Assembly (NCBI GenBank): GCA_013398015.1
Contig: VZRR01012414.1
Location: forward strand, 202,016-266,015
Source of the DNA: Oreocharis arfaki
Taxonomy: Eukaryota; Chordata; Aves; Passeriformes; Paramythiidae
Reading direction: 5' to 3'
DNA: 64,000 nt
Each line of letters opens with the position of its first letter. The first letter of the stretch is position 1. The notes below the pieces were generated by a model. It was not told the DNA's origin, ran no database searches, and saw only the letters and a list, made by a program, of their open reading frames with translations. This document shows positions 36,909-48,159 of this stretch, in pieces. Made by a program: the position numbers and the translations under genes.

Positions 36909-38252
36909 CACAAAACGGGGGAGGAAATGAAAAATAGCAGTCTACCTTTCAAATCTGAGTGTTGCCTGCAGGCACGCTCTGCAGTGGGTGCTGCACTCAG
37001 CTTCAGCCCCTTGTATATTTTTTTTTGTTATTGCCACTTCCCATGCTGGGAAGATTCTTGTCATCCCTCACATATTTTATCCGCAGAAAAGGCTGCCCTG
37101 CCCTGTGCTTGGTGATTGAGGCTGTGCCCCTGGTGTGCCACACTATCAGTGGTTCCCAAGGCTGCCTAGCCTGGGAAAAGCTGCATGGAAACGGTCCAAA
37201 ATCAGCATTACATGCATTATTGTTCTTACTCTCTCTGATTAGAGTGCACACAATGAAAACAACAGCAACAGCCTCGTTTTCTAGCTCTCCTCCCAACACA
37301 GGGCTGTTCTTAGACTGGTTTTTTTTTTTCAGACTCTTCATAGAAATTAACTGCTTCTGTGCTGGTGGGTCCCAGGCATCCCAGCAGCTTCTCTGAGGGG
37401 AAGCCCAAAGAGCTTAGTCTGACTGGGAGTAACATTTTCAAAAGTGCCTAGTTGACTTGTGAACTGAAATCCCATTTTTTAAAAACAGGTCTAGTGGTAG
37501 GCTGCCTTGTGTACCACTGGAAACACACTGCTCAGATGCCATGGTAAAATGCAAGGCGCAGTAATCCCCATAAAACAAAACAGAATAGGCTGAAAGATAT
37601 TTAGGCACTAATCCCTTGAATGCTTATGCTTTGTGTTAAAAGCTGGAGGCAACTCACGCAATGTTCTAGCAGTGTGCCACAGCACCTCGGTCTCCCCCAG
37701 CCCAGCCACCATCACTTTTTTTCTTACTCCCTGGTTGAGGAGGTCTTGTTGTCCTGGCTGAGGAGTGCCAGAATGGACTAGCACTGCTCTAGTGGCTAAG
37801 CAGTCATTTGGCAGACAATACTTTAAATTTCATGAGGCCTGTTCCAAGTCCTGGGGTAGCCAGTTTGGAATGGGATAAAGCTCAGCTTGTTCTATGAAGA
37901 ACTGGTTTCCAGTGTTTGTCCCAAGCACATGGAAATGCCACTTGGGAGTCACTGGGTGAGGCATGGCATTTCAGGCTCCATCTGATTTCATATTCCCTGA
38001 AATATGTTAGGTGGCACATCAAACAAAGAAGTCAAAGAATTTTCTTCCCATTTAACAGATTAGGCATATTCCAGAGTGTCAAGTGCCTGAACCTTGAGTG
38101 TGCTCAAGTATTTGATAGGAGGTGAACTCGTAAGGCTGCTCCAGAAGAAAGCAGTAGATAGACTTGGGTGCTAAAGATGAGAGAAGGCAAATGACAGGAA
38201 AGACTGTGGTTTTAGACATAAAAATACCATAGAGAAAATTTTTTTGTTCAGT

Positions 38253-38310
38253 TGTAATAGGTGGTAATAGGTGCTAATCTTTCTTTTTTTTTTTTTAAAT
38301 TTTTTTAAAA
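38253..38310 (+). repeat. TAATAGGTG tandem plus T-rich run
   Basis: Near-identical units GTAATAGGTG / GTAATAGGTG / CTAATC follow one another at about 38254-38279, and a T run of 13 and a second T run fill 38281-38310. The T-rich part ends about 75 bases left of the exon-like segment at 38386. Confidence 0.7.
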
Positions 38311-38385
38311 GCAGGTCTATCTTTAAGACACTATTGGGAACATACGTAGGAACAGACAAATACTGTAATTGATGCTTTGTTTTAG

Positions 38386-38556
38386 GATCCTTTTACGACT
38401 TTCTTTAGATGCCCCAGCTGTATTGCAGAAAGGGACCCCTGGTGCTGTGTTGTCTTCTTCACAGAAAGAGATATCAATGCTCTGGGTTACTCTGCAGCCA
38501 AGGACGCCCAAGAGCCCCACGCATCTCTTGCTACGAGGGACCTCAAATCTGCAGAG
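38386..38556 (+). other. Exon-like segment (171 nt, phase 0-0), unproven
   Basis: GCTTTGTTTTAG ends at 38385 as a splice acceptor and GCAGAG|GTACCT at 38556/38557 is a modest donor. The frame that starts right after the acceptor is open through the whole 171 nt (57 codons) and is closed by TAG in the acceptor itself on the left; it runs on to TGA at 38605. The peptide starts DPFTTFFRCPSCIAER and has several Cys, but no family is recognised. Two other frames, one per strand, are also open here, so chance is a fair explanation. Confidence 0.18.
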
Positions 38557-41500
38557 GTACCTGGGGGGTTAATGGTAGATGTTCTTAAATTGCCATCCAG
38601 CAGATGAAAGACAGATGTTTACTTTTGAGACATTTTCAGAGCAGGGAAAAAAGCACTTTGAAATTTGAAGAAAAAGAAACAGCTCTCTAGTTAATGCCTT
38701 GTATAGCCTTCTGTTTTTAGAAGGGATTAGACTGAACCATAGAAAACAAAAATGTAAAGTTGCATAGTTCGGTTCTGTCATTTGTTTCAGCATCACAGTG
38801 GTTAAATCTAAAATTTTTTTCCAAGTTTTTTAGGTTCAGCTTGAAATTTCATAATCTATTGAGGATTTTTTTGTCTGCCTTGTGCATCGCTCATGGTAAA
38901 AAATGTGTGAACAAAGTTAGTTCACTATTTTTCTAAGATTGTAATGCACAATGAAGGAAAAGATTTTGTTTATTCTTCAAGAGCTCTACTGACATCATAT
39001 TTCTCTGAAAAATAATGTCTCTTTTTTATGCTAACAAAGTCCTTATGGTCCAAAGGCAAGGCCGGGCAAAAATCTGCTCTTGTCTTAACTGACTAATTTA
39101 TTTTTGGGCAGGGTTGACCCTTTGGTTATCTTACATGTCGTAACGCTTTCAACTTTCAGTGGCTGTATAAAGAAAAAGCTGAAAGAAATGGGGGCTGTAA
39201 GAAATAATTTCAATCAGTTTTTCTGAACTTTTCCATGTTTGAAAAACAACTTGTGTTACTTAGTATGTGAACTTAAATACAGCTGGGATGGGACTTCTGT
39301 ATCAAAAACATTTCCTCTATTAAAAACCTGGAAACTGGCTGTCATTACTCTTGCTTCTCTTTCTTCCCAAATAGTTGCGCCAACTGCTTGTTTTGTTTAA
39401 CAGTCCCAGTCAGAGAGATATCATGCCTAATCACAGTATCATTTTCTAATGTTCACTGGAAGGAAATCTCAAATTGTTCTTGAGAACCTAAATATTAGGC
39501 TTATTATAAACCTGATTAAGCAGGGGCACCAATCCTTGAAGGCAGGATGAATACAACTCCTAGGAAATTGTGGAAAAGAAAACCAAGCATTGTTGAACCA
39601 CGCTGTTCACAGATTGTTCCTGGAGAATGGTCTTCCAAAATGTGTGTCTTTCCTCTGCTTTGATTAATTTATTTGTTTATGAATTTCTTTTTCATTAGTT
39701 ACAAAAGATCAAAATTTTAAGAGTACTGGCAAAACTGGTCCCTGCAGTCTTTGCTAATGTGCCCAGCACGAACTGAAGCGCTTATCTTCTCCTGTGTGCC
39801 AGGCAGTGACATAGGACTCACGTAGTGCCCTGCATGAGGCCTGTGACAGCGTGTTCCTGTCTCCATTGCCATATGCCAAACAGGAGTGATATCTATGGAT
39901 CAGGGACTGTGAAGCCCAGCCACATGTGAAGTGATCTAATTGCCAGCTTGGAGAAGCTATTAGCCTGAGCAAGAGCTGGAGGGAGGCACGCCCTAAGGTC
40001 GTTTTAAAAAATGGTGTTTAGATTATAACTCAGAAAGGTTCTTTAGGAAAAAAATGCCATTTGAAATACACCTATACCAAAGCTATTTCTGTATCTACAT
40101 GAGATTCACACGGGGCATCATATCTGCCTGTGGTTTTGTTTGTGCCATGTTACCATGACGGAAAAAAGTCTGACTGAGCACATGAACGTGCTTTATGGCC
40201 CGAAAGAAGCTCCCTTGGCACTGATTTGGTGTCTTGCTGAGGTACATAGGAGCTGGACGTGACAGAGATGCCACCTGGGTTAAACTGTTATGTAACTCTG
40301 GTGGGAGTGCTGGCAGCAGTGGGGGAGGCTGAAAGGGCTGTTTCCACCTCCAGGGCAAGCAGGACTCATGTGGCCAACACCCCTCTTATGGGGTGACAGC
40401 AAGTCTGGAATGATGTGCTGAAGTGTGCCTGCATGTCAGCCAGAGCCCTGACCTCCCCCTCGCTGTAGGGCCATCCCATCATCACGGTGCCCTTAATCCT
40501 GGCCCCAGAGGGAGTGCCTTCACCTGACCATTGTCTAGGCTCATTTGTCATAATTTCTCGTTTTCACAACAGCCAAGGAGTTCGCCCCAGTCACTCTGCT
40601 TGAGTACCACAAGATGAGAGAAATCCTGGCAGTAAACAGGCTAGCAGACAGCTTTCTTTCTTTCTTAATATTTTATTTATGGGGAAGAGGCCACACGAAT
40701 AATTGAAGATGCCTGTTTGCACCCACTGCAATCTGTGAGTGGTTTGAAACGTAAACACGTCAACTCACAACAGGAGCTTGAGAAACACATGTGCCAAAGA
40801 GCCTCAGGCCGTTTGTCTGTCGGTCACACTCACCTTCCCAGCAGCGCCCTCCTCCTCTCACGAAGGGGAAGCCCAGGTGCGGGGCGTTCCTGTTCTGTAT
40901 GACGCTGGTGCAAGTTTCCATGGAAAAACTGGTGCGGAGGAGAATGGAAACACGCACACGGCATGAGGTGAACTTATGGTGTATTTTACACAGTAAAAAG
41001 CGAATGGTATTTCAGACTGGTTTTATTTTGTTGTTCCTTTCTTGTGTAACATACAAATTGAGATCAGCTGAGGCGCCAATAGGGTTGCCTTTAAAGAAAC
41101 TGAAATGCTGTACAGAAATACTCAACAGAAACAGCGGAAAAAAGGCCAATAGGAAGAAGGAAAGAGGTGAAGAGGCCTGGAGCATTGCTGGGGGACGCTA
41201 ACAATCCTGCTTGCGTAGATTTAGTAAGGGGTAACAGGAGACAGAAGTATTGCTTAACAAGGTGCTGTAAGAAAACAGAAATAATGCAAAAAATCCAGGA
41301 TTCTCTAAGAAGTGGCAAGGTCCTCAAAGCCTTCTAAATCTGATTTTGCTACATACAGGCCAGATGCTGAATGGATCAGGTCCTCAGTACAGTTCTTGAC
41401 CTGGCGTGATTTATGAACACAAGTGTAAACTTGGTAGTGAGGGTGTAGTGTAATGAATCAATTTCTATAAATATTAAAGAAAGATTCACATTCAGAGCTT

Positions 41501-43229
41501 CTACCATCCTAAAACCCTAGAGCACACAGCAGACAGCATTTCTTCCCCCTAGTACTGGGGGGAGATTGAGCCATTATTTGGATGCATTGGATTGAAACTG
41601 AAGAATTTGGAAAAAGTCGGCAGAGTATTTTCCATAGACTTGACGGTAAATTAAAAAAAACAAGTGAGCATATCAGAACCTAGAATACTTATGCAGGAGA
41701 CTGTTTTAAATGTATAGAAGACATGTTAGAGAAGTCTTTGTGACAGAAATTTTCAGACAGTCATGATTGCCTCTTTCCTCTTTGCAAAAAGTAGAATGCG
41801 AGTGAATACGATTTTGTAGAAATTGCTGTTAAAATTTACTGAATTGAGTCAAGTCGAGAAATGTATTCTACCAGAAGCTTCAAAAACGTGTATTTATTTT
41901 CAAAAACTGAGGTGTAAGTGAGCAACAGCACTATGTTAAGAACAAAGTTGATGTAGAAAAAGAGCTCTGGTGCGGACTTCTCACCAACTTTGCACTGACG
42001 TCACATTGTTGGCTACAGTTGACCCAGCCCTGATTAATTGCCCTTGTCAGTCAGATCCTGGGAAAGAGTCTTGAAGGCAGACTGATGCTCTGAGGGCATG
42101 TCAGATGTGAGGTTATTTGATTAGCGTCTTAGCTGAGAGCAGACTTAAAGCGTTTTGAGTTGCTGGGCCGCGTAGTGAAAATGTGCATTAAGAATTGCCA
42201 TGTGTACAGGTTCTGCCTCCTGTTTCTCCATGCAGCTGAAGGCCTCCCTCCAAAACGTGTGCATAGCTCCTGCCAAAATCAGTGGGAATTCTGTGGAAGC
42301 GTTGGAGGATGATATAATGGTGCACTTTACTTTTCATTACTTGTGAGAATTGTCTCAATGCATTGTTTCTTAGCTGAGGGTTGGTTTCTGCAACTTAAAG
42401 CTTTTATATGAGAGATAATAACGCTTAAGATTTTCTGTTGCGCTTTCCTAAATTAGGACATGCATCACTTGTATCTAAATTTAGTTTGGATATGACTGCT
42501 CTAATATTTTTTCTTATTTTATATTCATCTCTCTTCTGTCTGCTGGCTTAATTTCAGACAAAGAAAGTCAATATTTTCTTTGCGAGTTATTTCATTTTGT
42601 TGGTCTATGATATCATAGCAAATGTCAGCTGATCTTATGCAATATACAGTTGAAGACAGACTGTTATCCTTCCTTTTACAAATAAACAGATCTAAATAAC
42701 ATAGGTTCATGGTCGAATAGAGTATTTTTAGAGCTATTAAAAGAGTAAAATAGTTTTCTCTGCTGATGAGAAAGTCTGCCTCTTATCCTGGTGGTCTCTC
42801 GTTTCTCCTCTGCTTGCATTTGATCCCTAACACTGTGACACTGTACCATTTTGCTGGTAACAAAGTCATAATTCACTCATTCCTTAGCAAGTCTGAGCAC
42901 ATTTTATGGTTGATAGCTGGATTGCCAGCATGATCCAAAATTAACCTCTTTCTGCTTATTTTTGCTCAGCTGTAGGGCCAAGGCAGTACAAAACTCCACA
43001 TGTGGCACGAGGCAGCATGTAATAGCCTCTGTATTTCCTTACACTGAAGGGGCTAAGTCCTCCCCTTTTCTGAGTTCAGATAAGTCTGTGGTCACCAGAA
43101 GAAAATCTGGCCCAACAACATCGAGAACCTCACCATTGCTTCAGCTTGTAATTTGGGTAGCAGGTGGATGTCTCTCTGAGTTTACAACTGCAAGGCAACC
43201 TTAAAATATCCATGGTACATGGGCACAAC
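38557..43229. other. Unique AT-rich DNA, one CRE
   Basis: No gene was recognised. A (TTTC)n-like stretch lies at about 40652-40666. Open frames up to 136 codons near 40.8-41.2 kb have no motif. A CRE octamer at 41996-42003 is listed separately. Confidence 0.5.
41996..42003. promoter_or_regulatory. Perfect CRE octamer TGACGTCA
   Basis: A second full CREB/ATF site, 1.2 kb left of the CpG-rich block. No TATA-like box lies within about 40 bases on either side, so it may be an enhancer-type site or chance. Confidence 0.3.
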
Positions 43230-44460
43230 AGCTTCTTGCCCGCCCGGGCAGTGTGAATAAGTGAGCAGGATCCGTAGGAGGATCAGCGTTCGCGCTGCGT
43301 CGGCCTTTTCCTCGGTAGGCAGCAGCTGTGGGGAGTGGGAACCGGGGGTTCCTTGGTCGGACGCAAGCTCCCGGGAGAGGCCGGTCAGCCCCAGCCATCA
43401 GCGCACGGAGCTTTTTCTCTTCCCAGCACGCTGGATTCATTTCTGCAGTTGGCAAAAGGGCAATAAAAATGCATTTTAAAATCTCTTCCTCTGCATAATC
43501 AAAAGGGAAGGAACACGACACGAAAGCTGCCGAACAAAGAGCAGACCAGCGCTCCCACCCCGTGAACCTCTCTTTCAGTCACCCGTGTGCCGGCTGGCTC
43601 TCAAGGCCTGTCTAGGTCGTATTATGACTCCTTTATTAGTGTTTAAGGTCACCAAGAGACATGCAAGTGCATCCTATATCAGGAAGTGTAGCATGTCTCT
43701 AGAGTGAAATATTTGGCTGTTAGCAAGAGCTGTGGCCGCGACTCGGAAATCCCGGGACGCGCCTGAAGGGCCGGCAGGCTCCCGGCGCCGCGCTGCCTCC
43801 CAGCAGACAGAGCCACCGGGAAGCGGAGCGGCTTTCCTGCCATTCTCCGCACGGGGCTGCCTTCCTCCCAGACTTCCCCACCGAGCCTCGACAGCTCCTT
43901 TGCCGCTCTGCCCAGCTGGCTGTGGGTTGCAATTCCAAAGAAAAGGCCTCCACTAAGGCAGGTACCCAGCATAAAAAATGTGCCGCCGTCTGCCCCGGCA
44001 TTGTCGCTCCTGCAGGAAGAGTGATTAGGAGCACGTAAAGTGGGCAGGGGGGTGGTGGGTGCCAGCCCGCGGTCCTGTGTGAGTGAGCGGCAGATTTATT
44101 GGTGCACTTGGGAGCGCCGGGACGCGGGGAGACGTGGCTGGTGTGCAGAGATGCCCTGCCCTGCACGCACCACAGCCCTGCGGGCACCCACCGCCGGCGG
44201 GAGCGGGAGGAAAGCAGGAACTGTGGTGCTGGGACCTGTCTCACGACCTGTTTAAAGTCAAAGGTGGAGGCCTTTCTGGCGCTGCAGGTCCCACAACCAA
44301 GATTAGATGGGAAGTGCGAAGATCTTCGGCATGCGTTGGGTGACAGAGAGTTTCACAGCTGCCTTAGCTGTACCCACATCCGACCTGTCAGACTTTTGCT
44401 CTGGCGTCATTCAAGCATAAGCTCCCCTCTGAGCGTACGCGGTTTTTTATGCATCATGCC
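43230..44460. promoter_or_regulatory. CpG-island-like block, candidate promoter or enhancer
   Basis: By eye about 70 CpGs fall in about 1.25 kb, whereas most of the window has only a few per kilobase. They come in three clusters (43245-43620, 43735-43910, 43980-44225), with a weaker tail to about 44435. The clusters are split by AT-rich islets with homeobox-like TTATTAG and ATAATC words and an AAGGTCA half-site. Dense CpG in bird DNA marks unmethylated promoters or developmental regulatory elements. No start codon with a domain-bearing frame, TATA box or first-exon donor could be fixed, so the strand is unknown. Open frames here (up to 174 codons on minus) follow from the high G+C and are not called as genes. 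Confidence 0.55.
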
Positions 44461-44751
44461 TGGCAATAGCTAAATGAAGCAGCTGTTGGGAAAATGTGAT
44501 GCAGGAAGGGAGGCAGAAACAGGAATGTTTTTCCTTATCTACGCGAGTAACTTCAAAATATTTATGTTGCATCAGTACATGGAAGGATAATATCGCCTTT
44601 CTCTTTATTGTCCTAATGTAAAAGAGAGAGATGCAGGCAAGGTCGTGTAAGTGTCAACAAAAAAAATTTCGAACACTGAGATACCTGTCGTTGGCTTTAG
44701 CTCTGCTCTTGTTATGGGGTGGAGGATCCTCTCAAAAATACATCCAACTGC

Positions 44752-44772
44752 AAATTAATAAATAAATAAATC
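44752..44772 (+). repeat. (AAAT)n microsatellite
   Basis: Four to five AAAT-type units in a row. Confidence 0.85.
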
Positions 44773-45020
44773 CTAAAAAAGTGAATGCTTACCCCAACAG
44801 GAGGAAGAGACTATCAAGAAATCATTGTCTCAATCTAATAAATTACAATTACAACAGCATCTCTAGGCTCTTCTAGAATGTTAATTGCAATAAGATGGAG
44901 AAAGCAAACTCCTGGTAACACTGATGCCTGTTGTAGCTACACAGTTATTCCACCAGAGATCACAGTTTTCAGGCATGTCTAATTTTTTGTTTATCATAAC
45001 TGGCCTTGAACAAATAGAAT

Positions 45021-45066
45021 ATGTGTGCGTGTATTTGTATATATTTTTACATGTATATATGTATGC
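45021..45066 (+). repeat. TG/TA-rich simple repeat
   Basis: Alternating purine-pyrimidine sequence (ATGTGTGCGTG, then GTATATATT, then ACATGTATATATGTATG). It is imperfect and probably an old microsatellite. Confidence 0.7.
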
Positions 45067-48000
45067 AGACACAGGGAAAATATCTTACTGTCTGATTTTT
45101 TAGCTTCAATGAAATGGACAGTCAGCCATAAATAAGAGAGTGCAGCATAGAAAGTGTTGAGGCTGATTCAAAACTTCAAGGTTTCTGTTCTGAAACATTT
45201 TTCATTTCCTAAAAATATATTCAACTTTTTAAAGGGATATTGTTATTGAAATTTCATTAAAAATCACACTTGAAACACAGTTTCAAAGGAAACAAATGAA
45301 TAAACATTTTAAAAGAAAGCTTAGGAAGGGAAAAAAATGGCAAATTATTTAAGTGTTAATAATACTTAGATTAAATGTCTGAACTTAAAGGAAAGACTTC
45401 AATAACACCACCAGTATGTGGCCAACAGTCATCTTCCAAAAATACCAGGTTTTTATGAAGCATTTTTGTGTGTTTTGGTCAGCTGCAGATTAATTTCCTT
45501 TTTACTAAATTTTTTTTCAGCACAATGAAAGAAGAAAAATCACATTTTAAAGGTGCTCAAGCCTCTGAGTTAAGGGTGTAGTTTTAACTTCTTGGCTTTT
45601 AGTAAATCTCCACACAACCAGAGACCTTTTATTAATACAGTCCATGGAGGTAAAAAGTGTTGTGTGCACATGCAAGAAAAAACTTTTACTGGAGGGCCAG
45701 GTTTCCCTGAAGAGTTTTATCCTATTTTAGAAAAGAAAAAAAAAAAAAATCCCATGCTAGGCTGTATATATGACACATGGTAACATGCAGTAGCAATTAA
45801 GTACTGTCCCTCACACTCCTCTGTCCTGTGGGGCACCCACCTGCTGCCACAGGGCACCTCTGAGCATCATCTTTGCTCTGGGTAGCTGAGGTGGGCATGC
45901 ACAACATGCCCCCTGAGTACCTTCGGCGTTCAGCTCACAGATGGAGATTTTCTTGTATGCTGACTTTTGCAGTGAGATCAGATTAGTCAGTTTAACTTTA
46001 TGCCAGCTGGTTTTGACAGGTTCATTTGTTACGTTGTATTTTATTATTTATGGCTGCACTGCAATAAAGCCCATCCATGCCTCATATCGCTGCCTTTAGA
46101 AGATCATCTACGATTAACATTACTGAGAGCACCCAGAGGGTTGAATGGAGGCTTTTTGGAAAAGTTAATCTCAACAGATCTCACAAGTGGTTTTCCCTGC
46201 TTTTTCCTCGTCTCTCCCTGGAGGGATGTCTCTACGTCTCTCCTGCTCTGGTGGAGGTAGTAGCAATGCATACATGAGGAGGTGGTGATGATGGGCTGAG
46301 GGTTGTCACCTTTCCTCTTCCACTGAGGAATGCTGTTCTCCAGTGTAGGGCATGCATAGGCCTGGAATAGCTGCAAAGGGTTGTGTGCAATCTGTTTTTC
46401 TCCTGCAGATCTGAGATCCACAGCGTGACAAACCTGGCTATGTCATACATGGCAGGTTCAGGGCACTAATAAGCACTTTTCTTAGCTGTTGCTGTGAGAC
46501 AAGTCTCTGCTCTGTGAATCTTTTGGAAGATATTTACTGCTTGAATAGAAAAAAAAAGGAGCAAATGTTGGACAGATGGAATTAATTAAAGACTTCATTT
46601 TACCAAGTAAAATTTCGTATTTCCCTCCACATAGGGTTGCATGATGACTAATCTAAACATTATCACACGGCATGCTGTCATCTTTCATAAATAATAAAAG
46701 GATTGCTGTAATCCTGCATAAATCCAGCTTTGGATGTTGAGAAATATTATGCAAGTGTCCGACATGAAAGAATCATGTTTCTTATTCCACCACTCTGGCC
46801 AAATATCATGTTGTCTTTACTGGAAAACTGTGTTCATCAAACAAGTTTAAAGCTGAGAGTGGGAGAGGGTGGGACATTGCATTCTTGAGAAATGACATTA
46901 TAAACAATACGGTACTGCTTTGTGCTGTCAGTAAATTGGGGATATTCTAGAGCAAACAGGGAGAGCACACCATAGTGTGCTTGGGCTCCAGCTTCGCTTT
47001 TTTCTTCAAACTCACAGACTACAGAAGACTATGTGCTCTCACTGGGGCTTCCCACTCCCTTCTTCACCTCCCTTCTGCTTCACGCTTTTTGAGCTTAAAG
47101 CTCTGGATCAAGAGATATGAACCTCTCTTCTTCAATGTTTTAACCCATAACCAAAAACTAGAAAGGTGGGGAGGGGAGTGGAATAGGAAAGACAATCCAG
47201 CATGGCTTTGCTTTTATTTCTATACAAAAACATAGATATTGTAGAGGAAGGACAGGACTAAAGGAGAGGACAAGAAGTTGATTTTGAGAGGCTGTGCCAT
47301 ACAAGTGTTGAGGTATAAGCATTTTTTCTGCCTGTTAGTGGCTTTCTGTGGGCTACAGGTCCTCAAATCATAAGCATTGAAGAAGTATTTTAAAGGTGCC
47401 ATTTTTAATCCATGACATGTCTTTCTTTACATAGTGTTTTATGCATAGGGCATGAGTAGACTTCTCTTCTTCAGAAAAAGATCAGGACTTTTCAATTTAA
47501 TTGATATAACAGACAATATTGTATTGTGTGTTTACTGTTCACTACGTAAAATGAACTTTCGCTCTGCTGTCTTGGAGGCCTGCAGTACCAGCCAATGGTG
47601 CACTGTGCATGCTTTGGGAGTTTTGAGGAATACATCAGTCTCACGTGGACATGCTGCTGATGTGTGCTCTCATACACAGGAAATGGGTGGAAGCAGTTTA
47701 GCTGAAAGATGCTGATGGCCTTCTTTATCAAAGGAAACAAGAGGCAAAACAGCAAGTGCTTTATTAATTTCTTACATGTGCTTCTTGTGATAATAATTTC
47801 TTATACGGATTTCTATGTCTCCCTGAAAAGTGTCATGTTTTCTGAAATCCTGGAAATTATCAGGATATAACAACAGTAAAAAGAAGAGGTTTTTTAGAAG
47901 TTGAAATCCCTTCCTTGTGAGAGCATTTTCTGAATGGTCTAGCAAGCTGTCGAAGCTCGCAACTGAAAAAAGTGTGACTTGGCCGCACCAGGTCCAGAGG

Positions 48001-48109
48001 TTATGCAAGGCCCTTCTCTCCCTTCCGTATTTTATCTCTTGCCATTTATCTCTCTTCTCCTCCCCCCTTTCCATTTCAACTTCCCACCCTCTCCTGTTCC
48101 TCCCACCAG

Positions 48110-48159
48110 TACACAGCTTTGAGGAAGGAATGAAAAAGACTGCTCCATCCCCTGCCCTG
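48110..48159 (+). other. Exon-like segment (50 nt), unproven
   Basis: A very long pyrimidine tract ends in CCTCCCACCAG at 48109, and CCCTG|GTAAGC at 48159/48160 is a fair donor. One frame is open across all 50 bases (HSFEEGMKKTAPSPAL). The acceptor quality is the only strong point; the pyrimidine tract may simply be a low-complexity patch. Confidence 0.12.

Larger units (their letters stand above)
35167..38385. other. Unique DNA with simple repeats, no gene seen
   Basis: No gene was recognised. The region holds pyrimidine- or purine-rich runs at 36241-36260, 36734-36748, 36885-36908 and 38281-38310. A 145-codon frame at 36959-37396 crosses T-rich sequence and looks accidental. Confidence 0.5.
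44461..48109. other. AT-rich DNA with simple repeats, no gene seen
   Basis: No gene was recognised. There is an AAAT-type repeat at 44752-44772, a TG/TA-rich patch at 45021-45066 and a 13-base A run near 45737. The stretch ends in a pyrimidine-rich tract (about 48018-48106) that serves as polypyrimidine tract for the next exon-like segment. Confidence 0.5.

Noticed and set aside
43720..44244. 174-codon minus-strand frame in the CpG-rich block
   Set aside because: High G+C lowers stop frequency, several frames are open at once, and the Arg/Pro/Ser-rich product has no domain-like pattern.
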